Of a stretch of 64,000 nucleotides of DNA, positions 48,769-58,445 are shown piece after piece. Position numbers and translations under genes: made by a program. The DNA is from Saccharopolyspora erythraea NRRL 2338 (GTDB lineage Bacteria > Actinomycetota > Actinomycetes > Mycobacteriales > Pseudonocardiaceae): contig NC_009142.1 of NCBI RefSeq assembly GCF_000062885.1, forward strand, positions 5,445,584 to 5,509,583. Reading direction: 5' to 3'. Numbering within the stretch: position 1 is the first letter of the stretch; the number at the start of each line of letters is the position of its first letter. Below the pieces are notes generated by a model. It was not told the origin of the DNA and did not search any database. It was given only the letters and a program-made list of their open reading frames with translations.

Positions 48769-50358
48769 TCACCGCGCGGAGACAGTCGGATGAATGGTCT
48801 CCAGGTACTCCGCCGTACTGGGAAGGTGTTCGGCGAGGTAACGCCCTTCTTCGCGAACCTGCTCGAACAGTGCCTTGCTCTCCGCGGAACCGTCGCGGTG
48901 CGCCAGCGACGGCAGAGGGGCGTCGGGCAGGACGCCGAGTCCAGCCAGGATGCAGTAGTAGCTGCCGTTGGTCCAGAAGTTCCGGAACTCGGCTTCGAAA
49001 TTCGAGTAATATGTTCCGCCGTCCACTACTGGAGCGTTGACCGGAAGCCCCGCGCGGTACGTTTCGACCTTCTCCAGGATGTCGCGGCTGAGAACCAGGT
49101 CCTTGTTGGCCTTCCAGAACGGCGTGTCCGTACGCGGCGAGAAGTAGTAGTGCGCCTGGATGAAGTCCTTCGAGTCCTCGAACATCGCCTCGATCTCACG
49201 GTTGAACGCGTTGACGAGAGACGAATGGAAGGATTTGTCGGGGAAATGCTTCGCCAGTTGGTAGATCGATGCGGTGATGAAGTAGATGCCGCTCGACTCG
49301 AGCGGTTCGAGGAAGCACGAGGACAGCCCGATGGAGACGCAGTTCTTCACCCACGCCCGCTGATTGCGGCCGACGCGGAAGCGCACGTGGTTGAAACTCG
49401 ATGCCGGATCGAGCCCCCAAAGCCGACTGAACTCCTCGGTTGCCTGGTCCTGGTCGACGAAGGAACTGGAATACACGTAGCCGGAACCGAATCGGTTCAA
49501 CAGCGGGATCTTCCAGGTCCAACCGGAAGGCATCGCGATAGCCGAAGTGTAGGGCTCGACGGCCGTCCCCTCGTCCGGCACCGAGGCAGCCACCGCACTG
49601 TCGCACAACAACTGGTCACTCATGTCGATGAACGGCTCGCCCATCGACTCGTTGATGAGCAGGCCGCGGAACCCCGAACAGTCGATGAACAGGTCGCCAC
49701 TTATTTCCTCGCCGGCCTCGGTCAGCAGTGCGGTGATGTATCCATTCGCATCCTTCTGCACCCGGGACATGACTCCTTCGGCGTGCACCACTCCGAGCGT
49801 CTCGGTGGAGAAGCGACGCAAGAAATCAGCGACCAAATGGGCGTCGAAGTGCCAAGCGTAGGTCACGGCGGGCTTGCCGTCCGGCCAGCAGGGTGCGCGG
49901 TAGGCGTCCATGACCGCGGTCTGCGGGAAACAGGCGTAGTCGAATGGCTGGGTCGAAGTGCCGGCCAGCCGATCGCGGACCCAGTAATGCGACAACGGCA
50001 GCCGATCGCACTCCGGAAGGAGCCCGAACGGATGGTAGAAGTGATCAGATCCGGTCGGCGTCGGCCGCGGATCGGGCTGTCCCGGCCCCGGGGTGCACCA
50101 GTTGATGAATTTGACCGCGGTCTTGAAGCTGGCGTTGCACTCGGGCATCCAGTCCTTTTCCTCCAGCCCGAGGAAGTCGAAGAAGACGCGTTGCAGGTTG
50201 GGGACCGTGGCCTCGCCAACCCCGATGCGGGGAATGGTCGGCGCCTCCAGGACGGTGACTCCTACATCCTTGCCGAACGCCTTGGCGAGGTACGACGCGG
50301 TCATCCATCCCGCAGTGCCTCCGCCGAGAATCACGACCTTCTGCACCTTGTGTTCCAC
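48769..50358 (-). CDS. FADH2-dependent tryptophan halogenase (PrnA/RebH-like)
   Basis: 529-residue flavin-dependent halogenase, expected to chlorinate (or brominate) tryptophan regioselectively. FAD-binding [18 protein letters not shown] at the start; catalytic Lys79 in [10 protein letters not shown], the same position as Lys79 of PrnA; WTWKIPL, the WxWxIP signature; Glu354 in [12 protein letters not shown], matching the halide-site Glu of RebH/PrnA; also [15 protein letters not shown] start at 50358 with GGAGA upstream. It needs FADH2, which the flavin reductase at 60.2-60.8 kb can supply. Regioselectivity cannot be told from sequence by eye. Confidence 0.93.
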   Translation of the reverse strand: MEHKVQKVVILGGGTAGWMTASYLAKAFGKDVGVTVLEAPTIPRIGVGEATVPNLQRVFFDFLGLEEKDWMPECNASFKTAVKFINWCTPGPGQPDPRPTPTGSDHFYHPFGLLPECDRLPLSHYWVRDRLAGTSTQPFDYACFPQTAVMDAYRAPCWPDGKPAVTYAWHFDAHLVADFLRRFSTETLGVVHAEGVMSRVQKDANGYITALLTEAGEEISGDLFIDCSGFRGLLINESMGEPFIDMSDQLLCDSAVAASVPDEGTAVEPYTSAIAMPSGWTWKIPLLNRFGSGYVYSSSFVDQDQATEEFSRLWGLDPASSFNHVRFRVGRNQRAWVKNCVSIGLSSCFLEPLESSGIYFITASIYQLAKHFPDKSFHSSLVNAFNREIEAMFEDSKDFIQAHYYFSPRTDTPFWKANKDLVLSRDILEKVETYRAGLPVNAPVVDGGTYYSNFEAEFRNFWTNGSYYCILAGLGVLPDAPLPSLAHRDGSAESKALFEQVREEGRYLAEHLPSTAEYLETIHPTVSAR

Positions 50359-50383
50359 TTGCTGTCTCCAATCTGCGATCTTC

Positions 50384-51601
50384 TCAGGGCACTTTCTGTT
50401 TCCGCACGAGCCGTACCGGTAGTTCGCGAAGTCCCCACGTGAAGTTGGAGGCGTTGTACTGCGGTTCTCCGCACAGCTCGATCTCCTCGACCCGGTCGAG
50501 GAGCTCGCTGAGGAAAGCGGAGAGCTCCAGTCGTGCCAGCCGGGCACCCAGGCACAGGTGGCGACCGGCGCCGAAGGTGATGTGGCGATTGGGCGAGCGA
50601 TCCACCACGAAACTGTCGGCGTCGGCGAACACGGCCTCGTCCCGGTTGGCCGAGACGTTCCAGATGGTGACGCGGTCGCCGACTCCGATCGACTGGCCGC
50701 GGATGGTGGCCGGCCGAGTTGCGGTGCGCAGTGCGTGCACGCCCGGCACCGTCCACCGCAAGATCTCCTCGACGGCGGCTGGGATCGCGGCCGCGCCGCC
50801 TTCGCGCAGCTTCCGCCACTGGTCGGGATTTTCCGCCAGGGCGAGCACTCCGCCGGCAGTCGAGTACCGGGTCGTCTCGTTGGCGCCGGCGAGCACGCCG
50901 TTGCAGTTGAAGACGATCTCCTCATCGGTGAGCAGCCGGTCCTGGTCGGGCACGTCGGTGGCCCGCCGATCGCGCGCCACCCGGCTGATGAAGTCCTCGC
51001 CGGAGCCGCCCCGGCGCTGCCGCAGCAGGTCGTCGAAGTAGAGGAAGATCTCGCCGTGAGCGCCGCTGCGGGTCTCCTCGTCCTCGCCCTCGAACGCGTC
51101 GGTGGTCGTCCTGCCGACCCAGGCCCAGTCCTCGCGGGGCAGGTCCATGACCGCGCACACGACGTAGTTCGGGATCAGCTTGGCCACATCGAGGAAATCG
51201 GTCTCGCCCGCCTCGACGGCGTCGGCCACCACCTCTCGCACAACGTCCCGCACCAGCCCTTCCAGGCGGGACATCTCGCTGCCACCGAAGGTTTTGGACA
51301 GGACTCGCTTGAGGTGGGTGTGGTCGGGTGGATCGGACACGATGAGCATTCGCTGCGACACCGCGGATACCGCGTCGTCATTGCTGCCGAGCCGCATGCC
51401 GAACCGGGAACTGAACGTCTCGGCGTCGGCGTAGACGGCGGTCACGTCGTCATAGCGGGTGACGACCCAGAAGCCGGAACCCTCGGCATCCGGGTGCCAG
51501 TGCACCGGGTCGTTGGCCCGCAACCAGGCCAGCACCTCCCAGAACCTGTTGCTGGAGAACAGCTCGGGGTCGGTGAGGTCCACTGTCGGCGCTTGGATCA
51601 C
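50384..51601 (-). CDS. Cytochrome P450 (aminoacyl-PCP beta-hydroxylase-like)
   Basis: 405-residue soluble P450. I-helix [20 protein letters not shown] with the NETTR pattern seen in P450s that beta-hydroxylate amino acids on carrier proteins (NovI, OxyD, NikQ type), ExxR in AVEEILRW, haem loop [16 protein letters not shown]. The GTG at 51601 overlaps the TGA of the thioesterase gene and has GGGAGG upstream. Sitting beside an A-PCP protein and a thioesterase, it probably hydroxylates the loaded amino acid; that substrate is inferred to be tryptophan or a chloro-tryptophan. Confidence 0.9.
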   Translation of the reverse strand: MIQAPTVDLTDPELFSSNRFWEVLAWLRANDPVHWHPDAEGSGFWVVTRYDDVTAVYADAETFSSRFGMRLGSNDDAVSAVSQRMLIVSDPPDHTHLKRVLSKTFGGSEMSRLEGLVRDVVREVVADAVEAGETDFLDVAKLIPNYVVCAVMDLPREDWAWVGRTTTDAFEGEDEETRSGAHGEIFLYFDDLLRQRRGGSGEDFISRVARDRRATDVPDQDRLLTDEEIVFNCNGVLAGANETTRYSTAGGVLALAENPDQWRKLREGGAAAIPAAVEEILRWTVPGVHALRTATRPATIRGQSIGVGDRVTIWNVSANRDEAVFADADSFVVDRSPNRHITFGAGRHLCLGARLARLELSAFLSELLDRVEEIELCGEPQYNASNFTWGLRELPVRLVRKQKVP

Positions 51602-52365
51602 AGCGTGCCTCCCTTCGTGTCGATTGGCGACTGACAAGCCATCGAGCGCAGCAGTTCCAGAGCGGGAGCAGGCGTCTCCAGGCAGAAGTAGTGGCCACCG
51701 GGAAACAGCCGTTCCTGGAACTCACCGCCCGCGTAGTCCCGCCAGTCGGCCACATGCTCGTGCGAGACGGTGAGGTCGTCCCGACCACCCCACGCCTCCA
51801 GCGGGCAGTCGACCACCGGCTGGTCGGGTTCGGCGAAGCTGAGCGACAACCGGGCGTCCTGCCGCAGGACTTCGAGCATCAACTCCCGGCTGTCCTCGTC
51901 CATGTCCTCGGCTTCCAGCCCGCGGGCGTCAAGCAGATCGGTCAGCTCGTCCTCGTCGTCGGCCAGGCCCCGGCCCGCGCCGACCCACTCCCTGGGCGGC
52001 TTGCACGCCGCCACCACGAGGGCGCGCGGCCAGGTTCTCCACTGCCGCCACAGCGATCCGGCGACCTCGTAGGCGAGCAGCCCGCCGAAACTGTGTCCGA
52101 AAAGGACTGTCGGGTGGCCGGTGGAGACCAGGCCGGTCAACTCGGCCACCACCGCCTCGACCGCCTCCCCCATCGTGGACGGTTCTGGATCCGCCCATCG
52201 GGTTTCCCGGCCCGGCAGCTGAACCCCGACGACTGAGACGTCGTCGCCCAACGCGGTTTGCCACGCTCCGAACTGCCCACATCCCGCGCCCGCCGGGGGC
52301 ATGCACACCAGCAGTGGATGCTCGTCGGGGCGTGGATGCCAAGGCACCAGCCAGGAGCCACCCAT
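51598..52365 (-). CDS. Type II thioesterase
   Basis: 255-residue alpha/beta hydrolase of the NRPS/PKS external thioesterase type. Ser in LFGHSFGGLLAYEVA, Asp in LEAWGGRDDLTVS, His in FPGGHYFCLE, plus the typical start LLVCMPPAGAGCGQFGAWQ. It would release or edit the aminoacyl group on the PCP of the adjacent gene; in NovI/NikQ-type pathways a similar enzyme frees the beta-hydroxy amino acid. Start ATG overlaps the A-PCP stop (TGATG). Confidence 0.9.
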   Translation of the reverse strand: MGGSWLVPWHPRPDEHPLLVCMPPAGAGCGQFGAWQTALGDDVSVVGVQLPGRETRWADPEPSTMGEAVEAVVAELTGLVSTGHPTVLFGHSFGGLLAYEVAGSLWRQWRTWPRALVVAACKPPREWVGAGRGLADDEDELTDLLDARGLEAEDMDEDSRELMLEVLRQDARLSLSFAEPDQPVVDCPLEAWGGRDDLTVSHEHVADWRDYAGGEFQERLFPGGHYFCLETPAPALELLRSMACQSPIDTKGGTL

Positions 52366-54116
52366 CACGAGTCTCCCGACTGGGCCAGCGCGAGCAGATC
52401 CAACTCGCGGGCTAGCGCGGCGACGGTCGGCTCGGCCAGCAGATGCTTCACCGACACCGGCAGTCCGGTGCGCCGGCGAAGGGCTCCGACCGCACGTGCA
52501 GCCAGCAGCGAGTGGCCGCCGAGCTCGAAGAAATTGGCCGTGACGTCGTGGACGGGATGCGGCAGCAGGCTGCTCCAGACCTCGCAGACCTGGTGTTCGC
52601 GTTCGGTGCCAGGGGCCTGTCCTGTGGTCACCACGCGGGAAGTCCGAGCCAGCTCCGCCCGGTCGATCTTGCCGGTAGGCAGCGCCGGCAGCACGCTGAC
52701 CACTTCCACCGCCGAAGGCACCATGAAGTCGGGCAACCGGGAGGCGCAATGTTCGCGGACCTGCTTCGTGCACTCGGCCTGATCCGTACCGGGCGCTGTG
52801 GTCACGGCCAGGCCCAGGCTGTCCCCGTTGGACATCACGTACGCGGCGGCCGCCTGCACGGCGTCGATGCCCTGGGCGGCCCTCTCGAGCTCGCCGACCT
52901 CGACGCGGAAGCCGCGCACCTTGACCTGCTCGTCGTCCCTGCCGCGGAACTCCAGTTGCCCGTCGGCTCGTTCCCGGACCAGGTCACCGGTGCGGTACAT
53001 GCGGGCGTCGCCGCCCAGGAACGGATCGGGCAGGAACCGCTGTTCGGTCAGGCTGGGACGGTTGCAGTAGCCGCGGGCCACCGCGGGGCCGCCGACGTAC
53101 AGTTCGCCCTCGGTGCCACGCTCGACCGGCCGGCCGTTCCCGTCCAGCACATAGGTCAGGTAGCCGGGCAGCGCTCGGCCGATGGTCGCCGGGTCGTCGC
53201 CGTGGGCGCTGTCGGCCCAGGTTGCAGCGATCGTCGTCTCGGTGGGGCCGTACACGTTGAGCACGCGAGGGACGTGGGAGAGCCGGGGGAGCAGGCTCGG
53301 CGGGCAGGGCTCGCCGGCTACCACGACCACATCCGCGGCGGGGATCGGCTCCAGAGCCGACACCAGGGTCGGGGTGAGGCACACGGTCGTCGGTTCGTGC
53401 TCGGCGACGAGCGCGGACAGGTCGCCGGAGCCTTCTTCGGCCGCGAGGTCGATGACTGCCATGCCCTGTCCGTGCAGCAGGTACAGCAGCGTGCACCACA
53501 GCCAGCCGTCGAACGCGGGAGAGACCGCGTTGACGCCCATGCCGCCTGGCTCGAGTTCGAGGCTCGCGAGCGCGTCGAGGAAGATCCCGAGGTTGCGGTA
53601 AGTCACCTCCACGCCCTTGGGCCAGCCCGTGGTGCCCGAGGTATAGACCATGTAGGCGCAGTCGTCCGGATTCGGCGTCACCGGGTCGGCCGGCTGTGCA
53701 CCGGTGACCTCTGAGCTGATCGTGCGGACCCGCCGCGGTGCCGCACCTGCTGGGAGCTGATCAGCCAACAGCAGCTGTGCGCCGGCGTCGCGCAGCAGGA
53801 AGTTGACCCGGTCCACCGGGTGCCGCTCATCGATGAGCACCGCTGTGGCGCCGAGCGACCAGACGGCGAGCAGGGCGGGCAGCCCGAGCCGGGATCTGCC
53901 CAGCAACAGCCCGACAGAGGTCTGCGGGCCAACCCCCTCGGCCGCCAACTTGCCGGTGAGCATCCGCGTCCGATCCTCCAGTTCAGCGAAACTGAGGACG
54001 CCGTCGAACGCGCGGACAGCAGTTCGCGCGCCACTGCGTTCTGCCCACTTCGACACCGCATCGGCCAATCGGTCGGTTCCGGACACAACCGAAGAATATT
54101 CCGCAAATTGCCGCAT
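52365..54116 (-). CDS. Stand-alone NRPS adenylation-PCP didomain protein
   Basis: 583 residues: an amino-acid adenylation domain and one peptidyl carrier domain without condensation domain. A3 YTSGTTGWPKGVEV, A4 SPAFDGWLWCTLLYLL with the Asp that anchors the alpha-amino group, A5 NVYGPTETTIAATW, A7 YRTGDLV, A8 RGRDDEQVKVRGFRVEVGEL, A10 PTGKIDR; carrier motif FFELGGHSLL with the phosphopantetheine Ser at 536. It is the loading unit for the P450. The A4 pocket is aromatic-rich (W, W), compatible with an aromatic amino acid such as tryptophan, but I do not assign specificity. ATG preceded by AAGGAGA. Confidence 0.92.
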   Translation of the reverse strand: MRQFAEYSSVVSGTDRLADAVSKWAERSGARTAVRAFDGVLSFAELEDRTRMLTGKLAAEGVGPQTSVGLLLGRSRLGLPALLAVWSLGATAVLIDERHPVDRVNFLLRDAGAQLLLADQLPAGAAPRRVRTISSEVTGAQPADPVTPNPDDCAYMVYTSGTTGWPKGVEVTYRNLGIFLDALASLELEPGGMGVNAVSPAFDGWLWCTLLYLLHGQGMAVIDLAAEEGSGDLSALVAEHEPTTVCLTPTLVSALEPIPAADVVVVAGEPCPPSLLPRLSHVPRVLNVYGPTETTIAATWADSAHGDDPATIGRALPGYLTYVLDGNGRPVERGTEGELYVGGPAVARGYCNRPSLTEQRFLPDPFLGGDARMYRTGDLVRERADGQLEFRGRDDEQVKVRGFRVEVGELERAAQGIDAVQAAAAYVMSNGDSLGLAVTTAPGTDQAECTKQVREHCASRLPDFMVPSAVEVVSVLPALPTGKIDRAELARTSRVVTTGQAPGTEREHQVCEVWSSLLPHPVHDVTANFFELGGHSLLAARAVGALRRRTGLPVSVKHLLAEPTVAALARELDLLALAQSGDS

Positions 54117-54429
54117 TTGCTCTCCTTGAGCACGCGAGTGCCGTCCCACTGATGAACTCGCACAACCGGAAGAAATTCCGCGAGCGGATCAAATGTACCG
54201 AACATGCGAGCTGACACAAACCCACCAGCATGATCCTGTCATCGGTTTCGAACGATCCAGTTCAGTCGCGAACAAGGACACGTGGTTCGACGCAAAGCGC
54301 CTTGACAACAAGTCGTTGAATACCCGGCGGATGTTCACAAGAACCAGGGCGCGTTCCGGTGTGAAAACTCCGGGCTCGGTCAGCGGGAATCCAGCATTCT
54401 GCGGGGCCGACGCGGACCGACCCGCCACC
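54117..54429 (-). other. Non-coding gap before the A-PCP operon
   Basis: About 313 bases separate the A-PCP start from the end of the TIGR03086-type gene, both on the minus strand. It is relatively AT-rich and has no supported gene. It is the probable promoter region for the A-PCP, thioesterase, P450 and tryptophan halogenase genes, which are otherwise joined by overlaps or gaps of about 25 bases. Confidence 0.5.
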
Positions 54430-55020
54430 TCATGTGACCGGGGAAGCCCAGTACGGGTCGCGGCCGACCAGACACAGCAGTCGATCGAAATCGCCGGCGC
54501 TGGAAACGGGCTCGACGGCCGGGCCGAACGCTCCCCCGGGCCCGCGGGCCCCGTCGGGAATCCGGGACCCGATCCCGAGCGCGGCGCCGGACAGCTCGTC
54601 CGGCGGCTGGAACGGTACCCCGATGGACCTTGCCACATCCCAGCCGTGCACCAGGGAATCGGTGAAGTGGAAGCTGATCGCGACCAGCGCGGGTAGCGGT
54701 CCCGGCAGTTCCTCCAGCACCATCCGTCGGCCGGCGATGTCCTCGACCAGGTACGCCGCGACGGCCAGGTCAGCGGAGTCCCGGTAGGTCGCCGCCGGAT
54801 CGTCACCGAGCTCGCCGCCGTCCAACGGGCAGGCTGCGTCGGCATCCTCTCCCCTGGCCGCGGCCGCGAATCGCTTGTTCTGGCTGATCATGTGGCGCAG
54901 CAGGTCGCCCACGGTCCATGCCGAGCACGGCGTGGGCAGGCCGAGTTGTTCTGGCCGTAGGGCGGCGATCAGCTCACTGACCAGGGCCAGCGCCCGGCGG
55001 TTCGACGCCCGCAAATCCAT
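54430..55020 (-). CDS. TIGR03086/DinB-like metal-binding protein
   Basis: 196-residue four-helix protein of the mycothiol maleylpyruvate isomerase N-terminal/DinB group. Signature start RRALALVSELIAALRPEQLG then PCSAWTVGDLLRHMISQNKR, and the metal-ligand region SFHFTDSLVHGWDVARSIGV with conserved His. Such proteins are putative thiol-S-transferases. Start at the ATG at 55020; an in-frame GTG at 55065 overlaps the stop of the acyl-adenylating gene (GTGA) and may be the true, coupled start. Role in the cluster unknown. Confidence 0.82.
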   Translation of the reverse strand: MDLRASNRRALALVSELIAALRPEQLGLPTPCSAWTVGDLLRHMISQNKRFAAAARGEDADAACPLDGGELGDDPAATYRDSADLAVAAYLVEDIAGRRMVLEELPGPLPALVAISFHFTDSLVHGWDVARSIGVPFQPPDELSGAALGIGSRIPDGARGPGGAFGPAVEPVSSAGDFDRLLCLVGRDPYWASPVT

Positions 55021-55061
55021 GCGACGTTGAGTCCCCTCGTTGTCAGACCGCTTCGGATCGC

Positions 55062-56720
55062 TCACTGCGCTTGGTTGTCGGCGATGCCTCCCTCCCGCAG
55101 CAGGCGGGTGAGCTCGCGCCTGCGGACCTTCCGCGTCGCCGTGTAGGGCAACTGCTCGTGCCGGCACTGCACCACCGGCGCCATCGTCGGCAGGTCCCGG
55201 GTCGCCTGCTGCCAACGCTCCTCGTCCAATGGCTGCTCTCCCGTCGTCGCCACCACCGGAACCGGCTGGCCGCGTACCCCGGCCACGATCACCACTTCGC
55301 GCAGTTCGTCCAACCTGGACATGAGGAGGTCCTCGGTCTCCAGGGTGCTCTTCATCGACTCGATCTGGTCGACCTCCCGGTCGCGCAGGTACAGCCGGCC
55401 CCATCGATCCAGATAGCCCATGTCGCCCATCCGCCACCAGCCGTCGTGCACCTCCCTGGCGTAGCGCTCCTCCTCGCCGAGGTAGGTCAGGATCTCGCTC
55501 GGGCCGCGCACCTCGATGTGACCGGGTTGGCCGGCGCGCCGCCGACGACCGTCGGGGCCGACGATGCGCATCGAGATGAAGCCGAACAGCTTGAAACCCA
55601 CGCACTGGCCGACGGCGTTGGGGGCGCTGCGCCGCGTGTACCAGTAGCCCGACACCGGACCGATTTCCGACTGGCCGTAGAACCGGAAGAACAGGGGTCG
55701 GGACCGACGGGACGCGTTCAGCATCCGGCTGATCGTCCTCGGGTGGATCGCGTCGAACGCCGCGTTGAAGAAGCGCACGCTGGACAGCGGTGCGCCGGGC
55801 GCATCGGCCAGGACCTCCCAGTCGACGAAGGTGTTGGGGTGGGTCTCCAGGAATCCCGGCCGGGTCCGCACCAGCAGTGGGCCGATCTTCGCCGGGTCCG
55901 GGTCGACGGCCACCACCATCGAGTTTCCCCGGTTCAGGAACATCTCCAGTGCCATGTAGAACCGGGCGTGTACCAGAGTCATGCTCAGCGCGGCCTTCTC
56001 CCGGCCGCGGATCGGCCAGGCGATGAGCTTCTGCGGAGCCTGCCGGTGCCAGAAACCCTCCGGGCAATGCACGGCCAGCTTGGGTAGTCCGGTGGTACCC
56101 GAGCTGTGCGTGATCACCATCGGGTCGCGCGGGCGCTGACGCACCGGCTGACGCCGAGGTGCACCGGTGTGCGAGCTCAGCGAGATCGCGTCCGGCCGCG
56201 ACGCTCCCGCGGACAGCAGGACCGCCCGAGTGATGTCGGCGACCGGCACCTCCCGCAGCTCGCCGTCCAGCGTGTCACCGTCCGTGATCAGCCACGGCCG
56301 GCCGATCCGGTCCAGTAGCTTGGCGACCACTTCCCCGTCCAGAGCCGGCGACAGCAAGGCGGGCACGGCACCGATCCGGGCAGCCGCGCAGGCCAGCAGC
56401 ACGATGTCGAAGTTGTCGGTCTTGTAGATCGCGACCCGCTCGGACGGCCGAACCCCGGCCGCCCCCAGCCGCGCGGCCAGCTCGTCGACCAGCTCGGACA
56501 GCTGCGTGACCGTGAAGTGCAGCCCGCGCTCGGCGAAGCACTGCAACGGACGGTCGAGCTCGACTTCGGTCCCGGGGTGCCTGCGCGCAGCGTTGCTGAA
56601 GATCTCGCCGAGCCAGAGACCTTTTCCGCTGAGAAGCCGCCGAAACGTGGAATGCCACAGTCCACCCAGCCGAACAAATCCGTCGTCGGCTCGGCCAGAT
56701 CCGTTCTTGTTCAGGTTCAT
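55062..56720 (-). CDS. Acyl-adenylating enzyme (AMP-dependent ligase)
   Basis: 552-residue class I adenylate-forming enzyme. P-loop-like ITHSSGTTGLPKLAVHC, A5-like FYGQSEIGPVSGYWYTR, and the hinge region MGDMGYLDRWGRLYLRDREV. The C-terminal catalytic Lys region reads YTATRKVRRRELTRLL. It activates a carboxylic acid as AMP ester or CoA thioester. The unusual long stretch before the P-loop (FGSARLGG-like N-terminus and a loop with PRRQPVRQRPRDP) sets it apart from common acyl-CoA synthetases. It follows the aldehyde dehydrogenase by about 50 bases; an acid made by that enzyme is an obvious candidate substrate. Confidence 0.85.
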   Translation of the reverse strand: MNLNKNGSGRADDGFVRLGGLWHSTFRRLLSGKGLWLGEIFSNAARRHPGTEVELDRPLQCFAERGLHFTVTQLSELVDELAARLGAAGVRPSERVAIYKTDNFDIVLLACAAARIGAVPALLSPALDGEVVAKLLDRIGRPWLITDGDTLDGELREVPVADITRAVLLSAGASRPDAISLSSHTGAPRRQPVRQRPRDPMVITHSSGTTGLPKLAVHCPEGFWHRQAPQKLIAWPIRGREKAALSMTLVHARFYMALEMFLNRGNSMVVAVDPDPAKIGPLLVRTRPGFLETHPNTFVDWEVLADAPGAPLSSVRFFNAAFDAIHPRTISRMLNASRRSRPLFFRFYGQSEIGPVSGYWYTRRSAPNAVGQCVGFKLFGFISMRIVGPDGRRRRAGQPGHIEVRGPSEILTYLGEEERYAREVHDGWWRMGDMGYLDRWGRLYLRDREVDQIESMKSTLETEDLLMSRLDELREVVIVAGVRGQPVPVVATTGEQPLDEERWQQATRDLPTMAPVVQCRHEQLPYTATRKVRRRELTRLLREGGIADNQAQ

Positions 56721-56771
56721 CGTATGTACTCCTCGAAGGCCGAGTTCGGTAGCTGAAGCGTTCGCCTGGGC

Positions 56772-58262
56772 TCATGGCTGCTTCTCGTCACGCAGGTGCG
56801 GACCGACCAGCTTGGCCGAGCGGTCAGGAAACTGGAGTGACTTGAGTTCGCAAAACCCGTCCAGTCCCTCGACGCCGCATTCCCGGCCGATGCCGGACTG
56901 CTTCATCCCGCCGAATGGTGCCAGGATGTTGAATGCACCTCCGTTGATGTCCGACTGCCCGGTACGCACCTGCCTGGCCACCCGTTGCGCGCGGTCCGAC
57001 GAACCTGACCAGATGGCGCCGTGCAGCCCGTACGGAGTGGCGTTCGCGATCCGGATCGCCTCCTTCTCCCCGTCGTAGGGCAGCACTGACAGCACCGGAC
57101 CGAAGATCTCCTCGCGGGCTGTCCTCATCGACTCCGTGACGTCGCCGAACACCGTCGGCCGCACGTAGTAACCGGCCTGCAGTCCCTCCACCACCTCCGC
57201 TCCCCCGGCCACCAGCCGGGCGCCTTCCTCGATGCCGGTGCGGATGTGTCCGCGCACCCGCTCCAGACCGGCGGACGAGACCAACGGGCCGAGGTCGGTG
57301 GTGGGATCCCTCGGCGGGCCGACCTTGTACTGACCGGCGATCTCCCCCGCCAGCTCCAGTGCCTGCTGCTGAAGGTGCGACGGCACCAGCAGCCGGCTCC
57401 ACTGCAGGCATGTCTGGCCAGTGTTGAAGCAGACCTGATCCACCGTGGCGCGCACCGCGGGCTCCAGGTCGGCGTCCTCGAGCACGATGCTCGCGCTCTT
57501 GCCACCCAGTTCCAGGTGGAGCCGCTTGATCTGCTCCGCTGCCTGTCGGCCGATCTCACGCCCGGCGCGCACCGAACCGGTGAACGACACCAGGTCCACC
57601 TCGGGGTGGCCGGCCAGCTCCGCACCCGCCACCGCGCCCTCACCGACCACCAGGTTGAACACCCCCGGCGGCAAGTCGCATTCGGCGATGATTTCGGCGA
57701 GCAGGTAGGAATTCGTCGGGGCGAGCTCGCTGGGCTTGTGGACAACGGTGCAGCCGGCCATCAGCGCGGGCACGATCTTCTGCAGGCTCAGCAGCAACGG
57801 CACGTTCCACGGCGTGATCGTCACGACCACGCCGGCCGGCTCGCGCACCACCAGAGAGTTGCCGACCCTTCGTTCGAATTCGAACTTCGCGGTGATGTCC
57901 GCAAAGGACTCGGCGATCTCGATGGCCAGGCCGACCTGGGCCCGCTGTGCCACCCTGGTGGGCACACCGGCTTCGGTGGTGATCGAATCGGCGAGTTCGT
58001 CCGCCCGGGCCTTCAGGCCGGCTACCAACCGTTCCAGGAATCGGATCCGTTCCGTCGCGCTGGTTCGCGCCCATGAGTCGGCAGCGGCACGAGCCGCCGC
58101 CACCGCGCGCCTTGCATCGGTGGCGGTGCCGGCGGGCACTGTCGCCACGGTGCTTTCATCACTCGGGTCGATGACGGCGATACCGTCGTCGGCGTCGGAG
58201 GGCACCCACTCGCCACCAATCCACTGCGAGCTGACGGTCCTGGCGGAGGTGGCCGCTATCAT
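56772..58262 (-). CDS. NAD(P)-dependent aldehyde dehydrogenase
   Basis: 496-residue ALDH superfamily enzyme. NAD-binding TITPWNVPLLLSLQKIVPAL and VSFTGSVRAGREIG, catalytic Glu in LHLELGGKSASIVLEDADLE, catalytic Cys in CFNTGQTCLQWSRLLVP, and EEIFGPVLSVLPYDGE. It oxidises an aldehyde to the acid, possibly the aldehyde released by retro-aldol cleavage of a beta-hydroxy amino acid (inference). The ATG at 58262 has GGGAGG upstream. Confidence 0.93.
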   Translation of the reverse strand: MIAATSARTVSSQWIGGEWVPSDADDGIAVIDPSDESTVATVPAGTATDARRAVAAARAAADSWARTSATERIRFLERLVAGLKARADELADSITTEAGVPTRVAQRAQVGLAIEIAESFADITAKFEFERRVGNSLVVREPAGVVVTITPWNVPLLLSLQKIVPALMAGCTVVHKPSELAPTNSYLLAEIIAECDLPPGVFNLVVGEGAVAGAELAGHPEVDLVSFTGSVRAGREIGRQAAEQIKRLHLELGGKSASIVLEDADLEPAVRATVDQVCFNTGQTCLQWSRLLVPSHLQQQALELAGEIAGQYKVGPPRDPTTDLGPLVSSAGLERVRGHIRTGIEEGARLVAGGAEVVEGLQAGYYVRPTVFGDVTESMRTAREEIFGPVLSVLPYDGEKEAIRIANATPYGLHGAIWSGSSDRAQRVARQVRTGQSDINGGAFNILAPFGGMKQSGIGRECGVEGLDGFCELKSLQFPDRSAKLVGPHLRDEKQP

Positions 58263-58445
58263 TGCGTCCTCCCGTGTCGCGCAGTCGAATTCGACTTCGG
58301 GGGTCGGGGTAGGGGTTCGCCGGCAGGAAACAGGTCGCCCCATAGGAACCAGGCGGCGCCGAAGTTCAGCCGGCGCTCGGTACCTGGATCCTGGTGCTCA
58401 CATCGTCGACTGGCACGGACGATCGATCATCGGTCCACGCCGCGG